DNA of 64,000 bases from Lineus longissimus (Eukaryota > Nemertea > Pilidiophora > Heteronemertea > Lineidae), in contig NC_088312.1 of assembly GCF_910592395.1 (NCBI RefSeq), forward strand, positions 6,012,001-6,076,000, in the 5' to 3' direction. The notes beneath the pieces were generated by a model. The model searched no databases. It was not told the origin of the DNA and worked only from the letters and a program-made list of their open reading frames with translations. Position numbers and translations under genes: made by a program. This document shows, in pieces, positions 1-14,579 of the stretch (its first letter is position 1; every line of letters begins with the position of its first letter).

Positions 1-3000
1 TGATATATTTATGTTTATTCCTTTGTGGTATTTGGTTTAGAACGTATACGCAAACATACGTGGCAGTTTTCTATGCATTCTCGACCTCTCTATACAACCA
101 CACCGTGAGAATCTAATTGGGATCAACAAGTTTACCAAATGACACATTTTCTGTCATCTAACAAAACACAGGTAAACAACAAACTTGACTATTTGGGGAA
201 TAAGCCTTGGTGTTACATGATATATTAAAAAGAAGACCTCTTAACTTTTTCCCATGGCAGACAAGGCTTCTTTGTTGATTTAAATCGTGGTAAAATTTCA
301 CAAAAGGGGAAGTTAGTTTAGTGACTTTTTAATACGAACGACACTGGGGTCAAAAATAGCTCGAAGGAATAAACGACAGGATAATAGAACAAGTTAAATT
401 TGAACCAGTTTGGGATTAAAATGAACAAATAAATTTCTGGTGACCACGAGCAATTCTTTTGTGGTCAAATGAAAACGAACATGATTCGAATTGGCGGTTT
501 TAAATCGTTGCATAGCTCTTGTTGTTTGATTACGTCACTTCCCCTCCGGATAGCAGACAGTATTTAGTTCCATTGCCACAGGCATTTGATAAAGCTGTCT
601 GCCCAAACGCTCTAACTAACTTTATGACTTCAGCTTACTTCATGTTCCTCATTCATCGGGCTATAATGGGCTATTTCAGGAAACATGACGTAATGGCTTT
701 CAGCCAATGAAAAACATGGTTAGATTCTGCCCGTCTTTTGTCAACAAAGATTAATTGTTAAAATGAAGTCCCATTCAAAATGTGTAAAATCACCAGACAT
801 ATCATCTTAAATCGGATACATAGCCAATGGTGTAATTCGAGGATGTCTCTTGAAAGCTCTCCAAATCCCTGTGTTTGCTCATCGCTTGACATTTGTTTGG
901 CTTCTCAATTGCCTGTGGCAAGCCATTTGTTGGGACTGATGCCCATGGAAACATACTCCCGGGGTTTGTAAAGTCAATGGCATGGGAAAAGCGAAACTAA
1001 AGACAGATTTTCCATTGGTCATTTAAATAATGAGTAGGAATGTAGTCATTCCCACCACACGTCATTGTGCTCTTCTGATATTTCTCCCACAAACGCATTA
1101 GAATGGATGAAACAATGGAGATAGCTTGACCAAGGGGGTGGCACTTGGTTGCGTCCTGGACTATTTGATGTGTTAAATTACCCAACCCCGTCCTGGCTAT
1201 CCCTGCATCGAGTCATTTCTGACAGATTTAACAATGATTTCGAATTCAACTCACCGCGTAGTAAACCCAGTCACCCCCTAACCTTTCAGAAAAGTCAACA
1301 TTGCGCACCTCCGTAAGACAAAGGAGGCAAATAATGTCTAATTGACGTTGAGGTATTACGCTTGCCTCGGGTTAAACATTGTTAAACCGACCTTGTACAA
1401 ATCAAGCCAGATTTTTAGGAGCGGAGTCTGTTTTGGATTTGTAGGTAAGGTGCTCTCCAGCACACGCCTTGCGAGAGAATTGCGTCCGCTGTTATTGCCA
1501 AACAATACAAAATGATAGCGTCCTTCAATTTTACGACTTAAAACCACCTGAAAACCACATGACTACGAGGAGCGTATTCTAATTCGTATTTTACGACTCC
1601 GCGACTTTCAACAGGCACGCCGTGTACTTTTTGGATGGTATAGTTCGAATACGTGTGTAAACCGCAAGCGTTGACCCGGGATATTTGCCCGCGCGTCGCT
1701 GATGGGGGCATATTGTAACTCTTGTCAATCTATATCACTGCCAGAAGCATCGGGAGCCATTTAAGATGAATTTAAATAGCGACTAGTACATTATCATATC
1801 ATGTATCTCAGCGCTATTGTTTTCTTTTACCGTCAAATCACAAGTCTACATGGGTGACTCGGATCCCGAGAGCTCACTCCATGAGACAATAAACACCACA
1901 TTGTTCCCATATAAGAATCATAGACTTTCGAAACATTTCAGTCTCTCACAACACCTTAGGCTAATTGATCTTGCACCTTAAAATACTAGAATAATGCGCT
2001 AACAGAGAGACTTTGCCTAAAGTCTATACTTTCCCAGGCGCGGTATTATTTTGTCAATCTTTCGCCTCGTTTTACACCGAAGTATAACATATCTGCAAAC
2101 AATTACCACTATAGCAAAATCGGCTCGGCAATTAGTAGTCACAAAGTGAAATCAAATCGCTCGGATTCGTAACATAGTTTTACCATTTTGGCCTCTGTCG
2201 CCTGTTGACATTGGTGTCATCTTACTGGGGTGAGAGGTATGGGAGAAAGGAAGGGGACCCAAGTTATGGAATACACAGTTGCTAGGCTCGGCCGATGAGA
2301 GAGCGAACGCTACCATATCTCATGGGTTTCAAATGCACAAATTGATTTACCAAGACAAAAACATGTATTAGTATAAATTCGTTTCGGTTTTTGATTTCGA
2401 TATGTTACGCGTCATGAGGCGTTAAAGAATAATGAGTATTTTTAACATTGGAAAAGCCCCATTTTTTGCTAAAGAGCTTAATATAAAAGTATTCTTCAAA
2501 TGACAATCTTTGGAAGCACGCATGCTAATGCAACTTGGCGGCCCAGCCTAAATTCCCGCAAATTCTCCTGGCCATTTCTTAGCCAATCAAAAGGTGTTTT
2601 ACAGCGGCGATGGTTCAACCCCTGTACTGAGTATCGACATGTCCATCCCAAAGAAATGTGTATAAATATAAATGTGGGCTCATTTTGTCAGCCTCGGCGG
2701 ACTAAACAGGCATGAACGTGACCAAGGGATCAGAGAAAAAATCTCTAAAACTATGGATACATATATTTCACATTTTCTTCAGATGACGTTGCATTTGATG
2801 ATTCATTGATAGTGATTATAACAAAAACCCAACAGATCACATACCGCAGATTTGTATTCAGTTCAGGTGCTATACAGATAACGGTGACACAATGGTGGGT
2901 TTGATGCCCAGCTGGCCAGTTCCCATGAGAGATGGGCATGAAGGGCATCATCAACAGGTCGCAGAATGGTGAGGAATATCGATCGGAATTAGGAAGAAGA

Positions 3001-5914
3001 GGTTGTTGGGTGTCTCAAGTACTCTTAAATCAGTTAATTTGAGATCCACCAGATTTTAGTCTGACAATCAGTGCGTTATATTTTTGTTGTGGGCATCTTA
3101 AGTGCATATTTATACCAGATTTGAGTCTGAACTTATTTTTCGAAGTCTCAACAAGTCGTCAGTTATCGATTGGACACTGAAACTGTTGGTTGCTGGGGAT
3201 ATGTGGCCACCTGAGAACAGTAAGTTGTATCTAGTTATTAGGATAGTATGCAAATACATGTAGTTTTATTGCAGTCCAGCCACAGATGTCTTCTTTGATT
3301 TATCCTCAATCGCAATTAATTTAAATTTACGTCAAACATCGAAAAAATATATTGAGGTGTTTTAATAATAAAAAGGAAAGGATGTATTATATATTGACAT
3401 ATTCAAAAACATGTTGATTTGCATGTTTTATGGTTACCTCACACGTGGCAGGTTATTGCGAAATGATACCGCAAGCGCATGGTATTATTTGTTCTCAGCT
3501 TATCGCCTCCTCTGAGCTGTGTACCAAAGGAAAGCGAGGAGTATCCAAACATCCAATGTACATGGCAACAAGTTGAAATGGACAATCAATCATTCCATTT
3601 AACTTAAATTACCAATATCGCTTCCTGAATGAGGCTGGAACACGTCAGATTATGTTCCATGTTTGAATTGTCAATTCGCAATCGATTTTATGCGGTGACA
3701 ATTTCACATCGTGACTTGGACTGATAATAGGCAGGATTTGCAAGCCTTAAGAACGGCGAAGTACAATTTACGAAGGCCAGTGGTGTCATCATGTCCTGAA
3801 CGAACTCATTTAAACGACACTCGTAATTCGGAATCAGGGATCTCATAAAAATAACATCTCAATCGAGGTCAACGAAACCGAAGGTAGTCCCTTTTGGATT
3901 AAAAGAGCACAAGACACTCCAGCTTCCACCATTCAAGAGTACTTGGCCCGATACCTGCGACCACGAAGACTTGTAAAATCACCGGCGAAATCAGCGGCAA
4001 ACTTCAGTACGTCTCCTCTTCATGTCAGCAACAATCTCAACGATGTCACTAACTCCGCAATATGGCAACTTACAGCATCTTGACCTGATTTCAAAGGACC
4101 ACACCATACATACCATCCCATCACATGGTTGTGAAGTCATCAATGTATATCGTGTACAATTCGTACAGAAATGCATTGATGATTTGGGTCAGCTTGCATG
4201 GAATTGGATTTCGTTACAACGACCTCAGCTGTACCCCCTTCAGATGGCCATTTGGACACTCTTTCCACTCAGGCCTAGATTCGTGTTTGACATTACACGG
4301 TTTAATATGACTATAAAATTGTGATATGTCATGCAGTCAATGGTCCTTCTTACTGCCTTCTACGGCCAGTCACTTTGGTGAAATTTTCAAAACGGTGACA
4401 AGAGCTCTCTCAGTTCGCCCCTACCACCTACAGTGTCAAGCATTTTGTCAAGTAGTGAGTTTCAAGTTGATGGTGTGTTGTCAATGTTTACCTCTATGGT
4501 GTCCTACAATACTCAGAAGGCCTCTTCTTTAACTATTACATAGGAAAGCACAGCCAATGGAGCATTCAATATCGTGTGGAGGTGTTAATGAAAAAAACCC
4601 AACACAACTTCCCCGTTTGGCTAAAAATGCATGTCAACAGTGCTTACAGCAAAGCTGTCTGTTTGCGAGGAACTTTACAATTGCCAAAAATTAAGATATT
4701 CGAATAACGTCCCATTTTCAAGTATAACCGCAAAAATATGTAAGGCGAGCCTGTGAACTTGATAAGAGTCATCATGTATATATTCCACCAAATAAAAGAT
4801 GTAAAAATTTATGAGATTATAGTCTCATACACGTATAGATGTCTGATGATATAATTGTGAAGTCCATGATGATAATACATGTACATTGTATTTTAGAAAA
4901 CCTCTCAGTAACAGGCGGCACGACACGGTGCATAATCAATTAAAGTTCCGCGGTACATGCATTTTAATCAAAATTAATATATAACGTCCAGTGGCTAAAA
5001 CTAGATTATTTTTTTGTGTGATTCGTACATTTAACTGTCTCACTTTCTAAGTGAACCACCGATAGGTTGATGATAAGAAGGCTTTTTTTTATTGGCAAGA
5101 CAGCCCGAGGGTAAAAGTGACGGCAAATCGGTGACTAACGATAAAATATTTCCTTGCCATATGAATTATGAGTAATGATTATTTTAAAATTGATAGCGGA
5201 TGTTATCTTTCGAGTTTACAGCGTAGGTGGTGGGCAAGATTGGTCATAATCGCCAGGGGTCCGATGACATAGTGAACCAATAGCAAAAGAGCCTACCAAA
5301 GAATGATAAAGCCGAACTTGTGGAAGATTTTGATATCGACTTATCAAAAGAGACAAAACAATCTCTGTAGTTATCACATTTGAAAGTTGAAAATCTATGT
5401 TTGTGAATTGTGACAGTACCACAACTACTCATTTTTTTGGTAAAAACCTGTCAATTCAAAAATATTTTGTTTTTGGCAACTATTGTTTTTGATGCTATGT
5501 GTAACCAGCTATTAGGTATACTATGTGGCAACAAGTTAAGTAGGTATCAATTAGCAGAATTTTTTGAGATTGACATTTTAACAAAATCTCACAGATCATT
5601 CTAACATTTGTCTATGATTTGTTAAATTATCATGTGAAATTCGAAATTTCACTCAACAAAGTTAAATACATGCGATTCGATATTGAAACTGTTTTTTCTC
5701 TTGAGTTATATCATTGAGACGCACTTTTATTGGGTTACGACAAATCTAATGAGCCTTGTGTCATTAAAGAAGGTCGGAGCAACTTCAAACAATTTATAAC
5801 ATGTTCATGTTGCCTAAAAGGGGTACACCTCTACAAATGTCGCCAAAGAAGCGTAATCTACGGAATTGGTATCAATTATTAGCCGGTGACCATCATCAGT
5901 TCCGAATTTTTATT
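1..5914. other. Intergenic, no gene recognised
   Basis: AT-rich single-copy-looking DNA. The open frames (100 codons at most, near 4022-4324) show no domain, signal peptide or paired splice sites. An isolated donor match lies near 3208 (GAGAACA|GTAAGT) behind a short frame with an ATG. It has no partner. Confidence 0.6.
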
Positions 5915-6545
5915 CATGTTGAACACGTATTTAAGTAAAGAAGGGCGGGGAGAATTTGGTCATGGGTTTTGAAAAGGTACATCGAAAATATTAGCAAAAT
6001 ATCGCGAAACTGTCGTAATTTATGGGAATGACATCTTAATGAAATTTGTCGTTATAGTGAGGATTACCTAGCGATCCAAAGTTGAAAAGTATTCAAAGTT
6101 TCCGGCGATAAAACATGATGATTAGGTACATATACGGTAAGTAAAGAAGAGATAATCTTTGTACTTCGAAATATTTACAAAATATCGTATATCGTAATAT
6201 ATGGGAATAACATCATAATAATGAGAGGAAATTCGGCGCCAGTGATCCTAACTTCCAAAGTATTGAAGAATTTGACGATGATAATATATGATGAACAAGT
6301 AATTAAACAAGGGTTCTCAAAATGGTGGTGAGAATTGAGCCATGTGTTTTGAAAAGGTTTGAAAAGGTTTGAAAATATCGTAAAAATATCGCAATATATG
6401 AGAATGACATCATAATCATGGGGATGCAATTCTGCATAAGTGATCCAAAGTTTCAAAGTATGAAACAAAAACATGATGAACATGTCAGTAAAAAGTGATG
6501 AATTCTCTCCAATTGGCGGTGAGAATTTAGTCGTGTGTTTTGATA
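5915..6545 (+). repeat. Degenerate tandem repeat, ~190-bp unit, about 3.2 copies
   Basis: Units start near 5943, 6133, 6324 and 6515 with GGCGGTGAGAATTTGGTCATG-like words (degenerate in the second unit). The first three then share AATATCG..AATATATGGGAATGACATCATAATAATG and end in GTGATCCAAAGTT.CAAAGTAT and ACATGATGAACA. Copies are diverged. The fourth is truncated at GTGTTTTGATAAACC. Confidence 0.8.
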
Positions 6546-9500
6546 AACCACGCGGGACTTGATCGGCCGAGAAAGTGACACTTACTTGAGGTTGTTTGAA
6601 GCTTGTTCATCATGGCGTTTTGGGTCATCGCCCCAACTATCAAAAAGTCCCGCAAAATGTTAAGTCCGGAGAAGATTTCGATGAAATGATAACTAAGTCC
6701 GTAAAGTGAGTGTTCCTCTTGCGGATATCATCGAAAGAAGTGGTCTTGAGCAATGCGAATACGCGACTGAATGGCCTAAGTTGGGATTGAGAGTGTCTTT
6801 CTACATGTTTAAGCCGGACGCCTGTGATTGGCTACAACGGAACAATACCAGGCATGCCTTGGGCGCAAATATAATATTCTCTCTCAACGCACTGGTTATT
6901 AGTGGCTCTGTTTGTCGCATTTTGTGAAAAGATTTGACAATGGATTTCCCACCCAACTAACTAGCGATAATTTCGAAACAGTCAAATGCCGATGCGATCG
7001 ACCCGCTGGACAGGGGAGTTGCTTTGCGGTCGTTTGACAACTCTGTCGTGGGTGTGCTCCCAAGCGGTATTTTGATACATGCACATCTACACTTCATACT
7101 TCTCCTCTAAACTCATCTATGCGAAAAAGCTACAGTTCCAATAGATTTATCCTGATACTATATATCAAAATGTTTTGTAACCGAATTTCTCATGGTCACA
7201 GATGCTTCAGAACAACGTACCTATAATTTGGTTTTTATGAGAACATGAAACTTACTTTAATTCGGACAACTTCTTAGGTAAGCCAGTTTCGAGATGAAGT
7301 TACTAAACTAGGGTACTTCTAAGACATAAAAAGAAAGAAAAGAAATCTCTTGGCAAAAGGTAAAGTAGCTGTCCCCTCTTTTTTATATTTCGATACTATT
7401 CTGATGATATTTGAAAAAAACGTATATTTCTTTGGATATCTTTTTGGCGACATCTTGTCTTCGTATCAAAGATGCCAGAAGCGATCACATACATCGGGAT
7501 AAAAATACGCTCAAGGCCTATAGAGATGACATTTTGTCCCATCTCCTTCCATTATGTAACTGACCTGGTGACACCAGAAGAATAGATGCAATTACACTTG
7601 ATGAATCACAGCATTTCATGAGGTAATCGTTGTAATCACTATCTTGAGATCGAGTCCCGGTTAATAGGTTTCGCAGACATGTTTTTGCCTGATTTTGAAC
7701 CAGTCGAACGATGGCTTCCAATATCTTTGCTCGTTTGCAATCAGTTAATTCTGTATTATATGGTTCTGTCGTCTATACGAATACTTTGCACCACTGCTCG
7801 GCGTACAGACTGTCGGTCTATCTTGTGCCATTTACGGTTTCATTTGTTATGTTTATCAGAATATGCTTGAGCCACGACAAACCACCTGTATTCGGCACCT
7901 TAGTCTTTTCCCTCTGATGTTGCCTTTCACAGTAATCACAGTTACTTATAATATATATAATTGATGTTTTCTAGACTATGTGACTCCGAGTTATTATAAA
8001 CATGAAATTAAGTAATAACAATCACTTTAGAAAGCCATCGTAAATGTACGTAGGAACCGTATCGTTACTTGCGCGGCATTTTGTAGAAGATTTTCATGTT
8101 ATTTTCTCAATACATTGCAGGATACGCCCAGGCCGCCAAAAAAAGTCCTAACTGCGTATAGGAGATGGAGACAGATTGCCGAAACCACACCAACATTGCC
8201 CAGGAGTGTTGGCTGGGGAAAGCTTGTGGCCGCTTGCTGCGAAGCCGAATGATGACGATATTCAACGACTTATCTCAATTTTCAACGTGTATTTCCGTGC
8301 CTGCTTTCTCTCTCCTTCATTACTATTCAGTTAACGTCTTGATTAAACTGTGTGTCACTGAGGAAACCATCGCTTTGTTTTTGTAAACTTTCCTTTATGT
8401 GCTAACGTGGTACACCGGCAACACAACTAGCAACTTTAGAAGCTTCCGCCAATGGGGCAGTGTTAGAAACCAATGACATGGACAGAATATTTTATAAAGT
8501 GCTAAACATTCTCAAAGGGAAGAAAAATAACTCATGAAGAGCTGTGTCGAGGTTAATATCCCAATCGAATTAAATGTTGGAAATCATGACTTTCCCAAAG
8601 TATGGATAATCGATTATAGGCATTGCTCAAGGAAATCTGGCGTTTATCTTTCAAAATGGTGGAACCCATGTGTTTGCAAGCATTCCATAAGACGTATTCA
8701 TCATGCATCGCGACCAACTTTCTTTAGACAACATCACCTTGTTTGCAACGCTTTCCTGCTCGGAAGCCACTGTCTCTTACCCTTGAAGCAACCATCGGCG
8801 TCAGTTTCAATGTTTTACAAAGAAATTCAAATGTTTTTCTTCAACATGACGCTCCTCATAGTCATCCAATGCCGTCTTAAAGCTTTCGACACGGCCCTTG
8901 GGGCAGCGGAAAAAGGTAGAAGTCGCTTCATTTAAACTGACTTCACTGGTTGCTATGTGTATTTTGGCTTTTTTAAAGGTAACTGCCCGAAGGAAGATTA
9001 AAATCACGGTCAATATCAAAAAGTAGCTAAAAATGTTGGAAGAGGAAGCGAATTTGTGAAAACTGAATTGATTTATTTTTGTGCAAAATGGAAATGCCAT
9101 GTAGTTCACTGAAGGAGACAGGTTTGCATTTTAACGGCAAGAATAAAGAAGGAGGACATATACATCTTAAAGGCATACGCCGTTCATTAAATACGTGCAC
9201 TATAATATAAACTGTATACTAAGAAGAATCTATCCAAAGCCCTGGGACTTGGGGATGGTCTTTTATTTTGAAAATCTGTCCCTTATAACCCCTCTGATAT
9301 AGATATCAGCCCCCACCTGCGGTTTGCAGACAATCTTTGATCTAAATGTCTTCCTTTCATTCTTTCAACTGGCCAGGATGACAGGCTTGTAATTTGTCAA
9401 GCGCTGACCGCTCGGACAAGTGACTCAGGTGAATTTGATCTCATTTCGGTCAGGAAAACACGGCCGCTTTGACAATGGGTTGATGATTCCTCAAAACGTT

Positions 9501-12500
9501 TGACAAGTTACCAAGTATCATTCGTCACCTAAGACTCTCAACCATACGCTTCTGGGTAAAATTATGATTTTATCATTTGATTGCATAAAATTGACCTGTT
9601 CTTCTGGCTGTCATGTCACCTTGTTCATTTTAAAGGACGCCGCGCGGTTCCCATCCGTGTTTCCAAATGTGTCAGGTGACATTTCGTACGCTGATCACAA
9701 CTGGTTTGGCCATTGCCATCACATGATCATGCATAACCGATCGGGGAAGATTACACGACTGCATACATGTACATGCAGTTTGTATTCTCAAACAGGTGTT
9801 TCCTTGCGTTCAGCATTAAACAAACATTCAAAGCAGTATGGCCAGCATCCTAAATGTGTTCAAGCTTTAGCGTCAGTATGCAAATTAGGCAATGACGTAT
9901 GTATGGAGTTCACGGTCAGCATGCAAATGAGGCCCATCTACACAAATAATCGTGGAAGCAGCCGTGCATTGAGTAATGTCTCATCGAATCCATTTCTCGG
10001 ATGGCAAGGTACATGGACTGACAGGTGTTCGGCAACACCAGCGTTTTGACACTTTAATAATCAATTTATGATATGGCACTTTGATAGAAATGATCTATCA
10101 TATTCGACAGCCTGTGACTGTGTTTGCCAGCTTTCAATAGATAATTCCTAGAAAACTGCCAGCTTATCGTATTTTGTTCTCCCTCACCCGACTCCTCCCT
10201 GTCCATCTTGGACAACACGTGGCCAGCTCCCTCCGCATAAACAAAGCTTGACCGAATGGCTGGAGGCTGCAAGTGGTTATTCTCGACCAGACGATGAGGT
10301 ACAACACGGTGTATAATTTGGAAATGAAGTGAATCGCCGCCAGGGACTCTGGATCAGATCTCCGCCCTGTCCAGCTCATAAAACATTTGGCCAACACCAG
10401 TCAGTTTTGCTGACAATACAAGTTGGTATTCTCTTGGAGTGATATAATTTCTTTCTCAACATGGCGCTTTTCTAGCCACTCATTATCCCATAACAAACTA
10501 TCGTCTGCTCAGATGTCCGCCATTGTCCGCCATCTTGGGGTCTCACCTTTTCCAGAATGGCGTCCATTAATTTCAACGTTTTCTCATTAGGCCGTGGTTT
10601 TTCGGGTTCTGTCAAAAGTTCAGCCTTTCTTCTTTCTCCCCTCATCAGCAGGAGGTAAAAGTCCGTGGGATTTGGTTACCTGCCTTCCGCTATTATTTAT
10701 CATTAATTATTCACAGTCGAGCACCGGGCTATAAGGTTAGTAATAGCACGGTCAGTGCACCCTGAGAGGGTGTGACTTCCCGCTGGAAAGGTTAAACTAG
10801 GCCACTATTGTCCACCATGGCTACTGGCCTCCGCCATCCCTCTTCGGCCAAATGTTTACTACTTTTGATCCACCTTCTCAAGCCATTCAACGCTGAAATG
10901 ATCCTAACTGCTTTTACTGCATTCTGTCAAGCGTATTTGCTTAATTCAGCATCCTTGATTCAAAAGATGGCTCGAAAGGCATCTTCGTGTGGATACCTCA
11001 GATTCCAAGCCACAACATCAGCAAAACCGAATATTAAGAACGGGGTTACAGGTAACCAAAAGACAGATCGTGGTTGGATGGCTACTGTGGTAATGTTTAA
11101 CTAAATTTATGATGCGCAGAGGAGTTTCTGATTATAATTAGACATTGCCCCTACTTTAGACTACGCAATAAAAGTGTTTTGGCTTGCAAAATTACATTCA
11201 GATTGGCGTTTCTCCCCCAACTTGTCAGGTCAGTGCAATACGCCTTCCTTGTCGTAGGGACCTCATCACCAGAAACTTTCATTGTTAAATTTCACCTAAT
11301 TAGCACTCTCAACAAATCGTAAACTGCAAATCAATGGTACTTTTCCTTCGACGTATAATATAAACAAGCCATATGCATATCAGCAGGGGAGAACATTTGC
11401 CTAACATACAGCAAGAAGGTTACAGAAATCATATAATACAATATCATATAAACCAACATCTGCCACGAAAAGTTTGACACACAATAATCACCACTTTTCA
11501 AAAACTTGCCTTTCCGACTATTTGTAAAATTTTATGTCCATTTACTGATACTATCTCAAAAGGCGATGAACCCTTTGAATGAGATTCACTTATTTATAAA
11601 GTCCCCGCTGCGATATTCACCAAAGTGGATAATAAGTTACTTTTTTCTAAAGCCAAGCCTGAATGATGTGTGCAAAGGTTTAAAGCCATCCCCGAGAGAC
11701 TTCACACCTTCAAATATAGCATGGAAGATTAATTATGCCATTAAAAACCCGATTCTTCGACTCTTGTAGCAGAGCGACAGTTATTTGAGAGGATATCACA
11801 ATAAAGAACAACATGGGGTAACTTTCATCAATTTATGCTCTGCTTATCAATGAATGACATTTGAAAGCTGAAATATTTGAGGCATACCCTATAATTATGG
11901 AGCTTCTTTTCGATTTCATTGAAATGTAGGTGCTATAGATTCGATAGGCCACTTGAAAGCGCTTTTTGGTACCTCTCTGACAGGACAGGCATCTTAAATG
12001 GTAACAAAACTGATGAAATCGCTGAAACAAAGAACTTAAAGACGACTTTGAAGATGGTAAATAATATCTTTTTGTAGAATCGATTTTGATTCAATGCATT
12101 CGTTTTATATTTGACTGTGTGGACTTATAATAAGGGGCTCCCTAATTGGAAATCTTGTATTTGGGGGTCAACTTTACAAATTTACAAGTTGAGAAGACTA
12201 CAAAGATAACATGACGGGGTGCCGTCTGAATAATTGACAAAAATCAAATGATAACAAGTCATCATTCCAATGAGATATCGATCAAAATCCTTCCAACTGT
12301 AATTGTTGCAAGGAAATTCTTCGACTGACTTGCTGATATCAGTTTTTAATGTGGGCTGATCTGGCAGTTGTTGAGCTGAGTTTAGAGATGATTAAACAAT
12401 AGAACATAATCAATCATGTATTGTATGTATGTGTTATAAGTCTGCAGTCAAGAAAAAACACCTTCTTCATCTACCTGTATACATGTAGCTGACTTGCTGA

Positions 12501-14441
12501 TATGAATAACCTTTTTCAAAAGTGGTTGATTATTTGGGCCTACGTTTGCTTTACAAAGTAAAGAATATCGAACAAATCAATCATGTATTTAAAGAATTCT
12601 GGAATAGAAAACTCTTACAAACAAATCCCGGTAGACGTTGACAGATATTGACAGCAGACCCAGATTGAAAATGAGATACGATTATTATATGTATCGTGTA
12701 CATATACATTCCTAAAGAGATTCTTAGTAAAGAATCTTACAGAATCTTGCGATGATTGCACTTGCACATGTATGCAAAACTGAATGTTGGGATGCGCACT
12801 TGATGACAATCAAATAAAAATGAGACCATACAATAACCTACATGCTAAACATGGCGTCAGCTCGAATTTTTTTGGAAAGCATTCAAAACTGACAAATTCA
12901 ATTGACTTGGCACTAATTTCATTCAATTCAGGAGAATGCAGGGGTTGCGTGCGTCTGCACTTCACACATTTTAGAGACTTTTAAATTTCTGTTGCCGGCT
13001 GAAGATTTCTAAATATGACTTCTTGCGTGACAGGCAGGGAAATCAGATCTTCCCCACTGGGACCCGCTGACAAGGTATGCAGATGGCCTGCCTCCCAGCA
13101 TGGGGCGCCCGGTCTTACCCCGACTCTTTCGAACCCGGTAAAACCCTCACAAGCCCCCGAGCATGGGTTCAGTTTGGTCATGGAATGCCGGATTCGCAGA
13201 ACATTTTACACAATTGCTTTCGGCATCATAGCATACGAATCAAAAACTTTTGAGGCAATCTTGTAACTATTGCGGCCATTTTGTGGGGTCAAGGCTATGA
13301 ATTGTTTTTCTGTTGAATTCTACAAATGTTTTGCGTGTAGTTTATTTTATCAATCAGGAATAAATTTTAATGCACTTTATGCTGCATTGGGTACAAAGAA
13401 TACGTGGCTTGATTTCATATTCTGTCAGTTGAATGAAATAATGCTTTTTGAAAACTGCGGCTGCTGAAAGTGACCTTCTGATCTTGCGTTGGTCTGCTCT
13501 TTCATCCTCGATTTGTTGTCCAATTTGTTGTTATTGCTGATGAAATGACAACAAACAAACTGCTCTTTTTCCCCGGCCAAACGATCTCCTGGAACTGAGG
13601 AATGAATGGATGGCTGCATGGTGAACTCGGGTGACAAAGCCAGTCAATTCTTTCGACGTGGTCTTACATTGGGTGAATCAACTTTGACCAAGGTCGCTTA
13701 TGTTGCTTTTTTCGGTAAAGGACGCGCAGCAGCAAGACGCAGGAAACTGCTGAAAGATCGATACGGGACAAGCCTAGCCTTTTGAGACGTCTTTGGCCTC
13801 AAAATTGAACGAGTTCATTTTAAAGTTGAATAGTTGCTCCACAGGCAGTTCAACATTTTGCCTACCAAATCCCATAAATAGTGATAGCAGAAGACCCCCG
13901 TTATGTTCTCAATAAAACAAGATATATCGAATAGAAATAAAGCCTAATAAGGTATGTCTTTTATAGATATATTTCAGTATTAATCTGTGGAACTTTGGCT
14001 AATCTCGAACAGAGGATAAGTCCCCCATAAAGCACAAATCTGATAGATAATCAATAAGAACGAAGATTCGAACAATGTGGAAAATAATATAACATTCTTC
14101 TGCAGCGCACTAAGCTAAAATAGTAAGATTTTCATATCTTTGCGGCAACTTGGTGATGAACTGACTGGGTGGGTTTGGGCCTGTAAACACCAAATAGTTC
14201 CAAAATCAGGGCTTATGTCTTTATGATGTTGATAGACGAACATACAATGCGTAATCTCCTCGTTAAGACAGTTTACCATCTGATGCCAACAAAAGACATA
14301 TAGTCTTTAAAAATCCTTTGAATCTTCTCACAAAGAAATAAAATAAAACTATTGTCCTATAAATCGTCTAATTGTCTGATTTGTCGGTTTTGAAGTGCAA
14401 TACATAAAGAGATAAAATCATCCCTAAATTATCGCCTTCAA
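6546..14441. other. Intergenic, no gene recognised
   Basis: Contains the longest uninterrupted frame of the window (9564-10049, 161 codons, plus) and a 133-codon frame (8534-8935). Neither has a recognisable domain, periodicity or splice context. ATTTATCATTAATTATTCACAG near 10692 is a possible homeodomain-site cluster. Confidence 0.5.
12990..13180. repeat. GC-rich patch, possible old repeat
   Basis: A compositionally distinct patch of ~190 bp with ACCGGGTTCGAAAGAGTCGG on the minus strand and frames open on both strands. The GGTTCGAA word recalls a tRNA B-box, but no A-box is found at the right distance. No protein is recognised. Confidence 0.2.
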
Positions 14442-14579
14442 GTTCGAATCCCACGACCTGTCCTCGCGATGCCGCAGGGACGTACCACCAGTGTCAAGCG
14501 GAGATTTGCGGTCTTTCTCTCAAGTCTCCCGCGCCAAGTAGCGGGAGAACGTCCTGAGTGAACCCGATAGCTGAGATGG
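14442..14579 (+). repeat. Permuted tRNA promoter-like boxes with stem-loop
   Basis: A B-box word GTTCGAATCCC (14442-14452) lies upstream of an A-box word TAGCTGAGATGG (14568-14579, continuing TTAAGCGCC), the reverse of tRNA order. Between them is a perfect 8-bp hairpin, TCTCCCGC/GCGGGAGA (14525-14548). It is GC-rich against AT-rich surroundings. It may be a rearranged tRNA-derived SINE, not a tRNA gene. Confidence 0.35.

Noticed and set aside
3180-3215. Plus-strand donor GAGAACA|GTAAGT after ATGTGGCCACC
   Set aside because: A single donor with a seven-codon frame and no downstream exon identified.
6175-6483. 102-codon minus-strand frame
   Set aside because: Lies within the ~190-bp tandem repeat and has no conserved domain.
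6565-6640. Minus-strand donor match TCAA|GTAAGTG behind a short ATG frame
   Set aside because: Isolated donor, no recognisable peptide and no acceptor partner.
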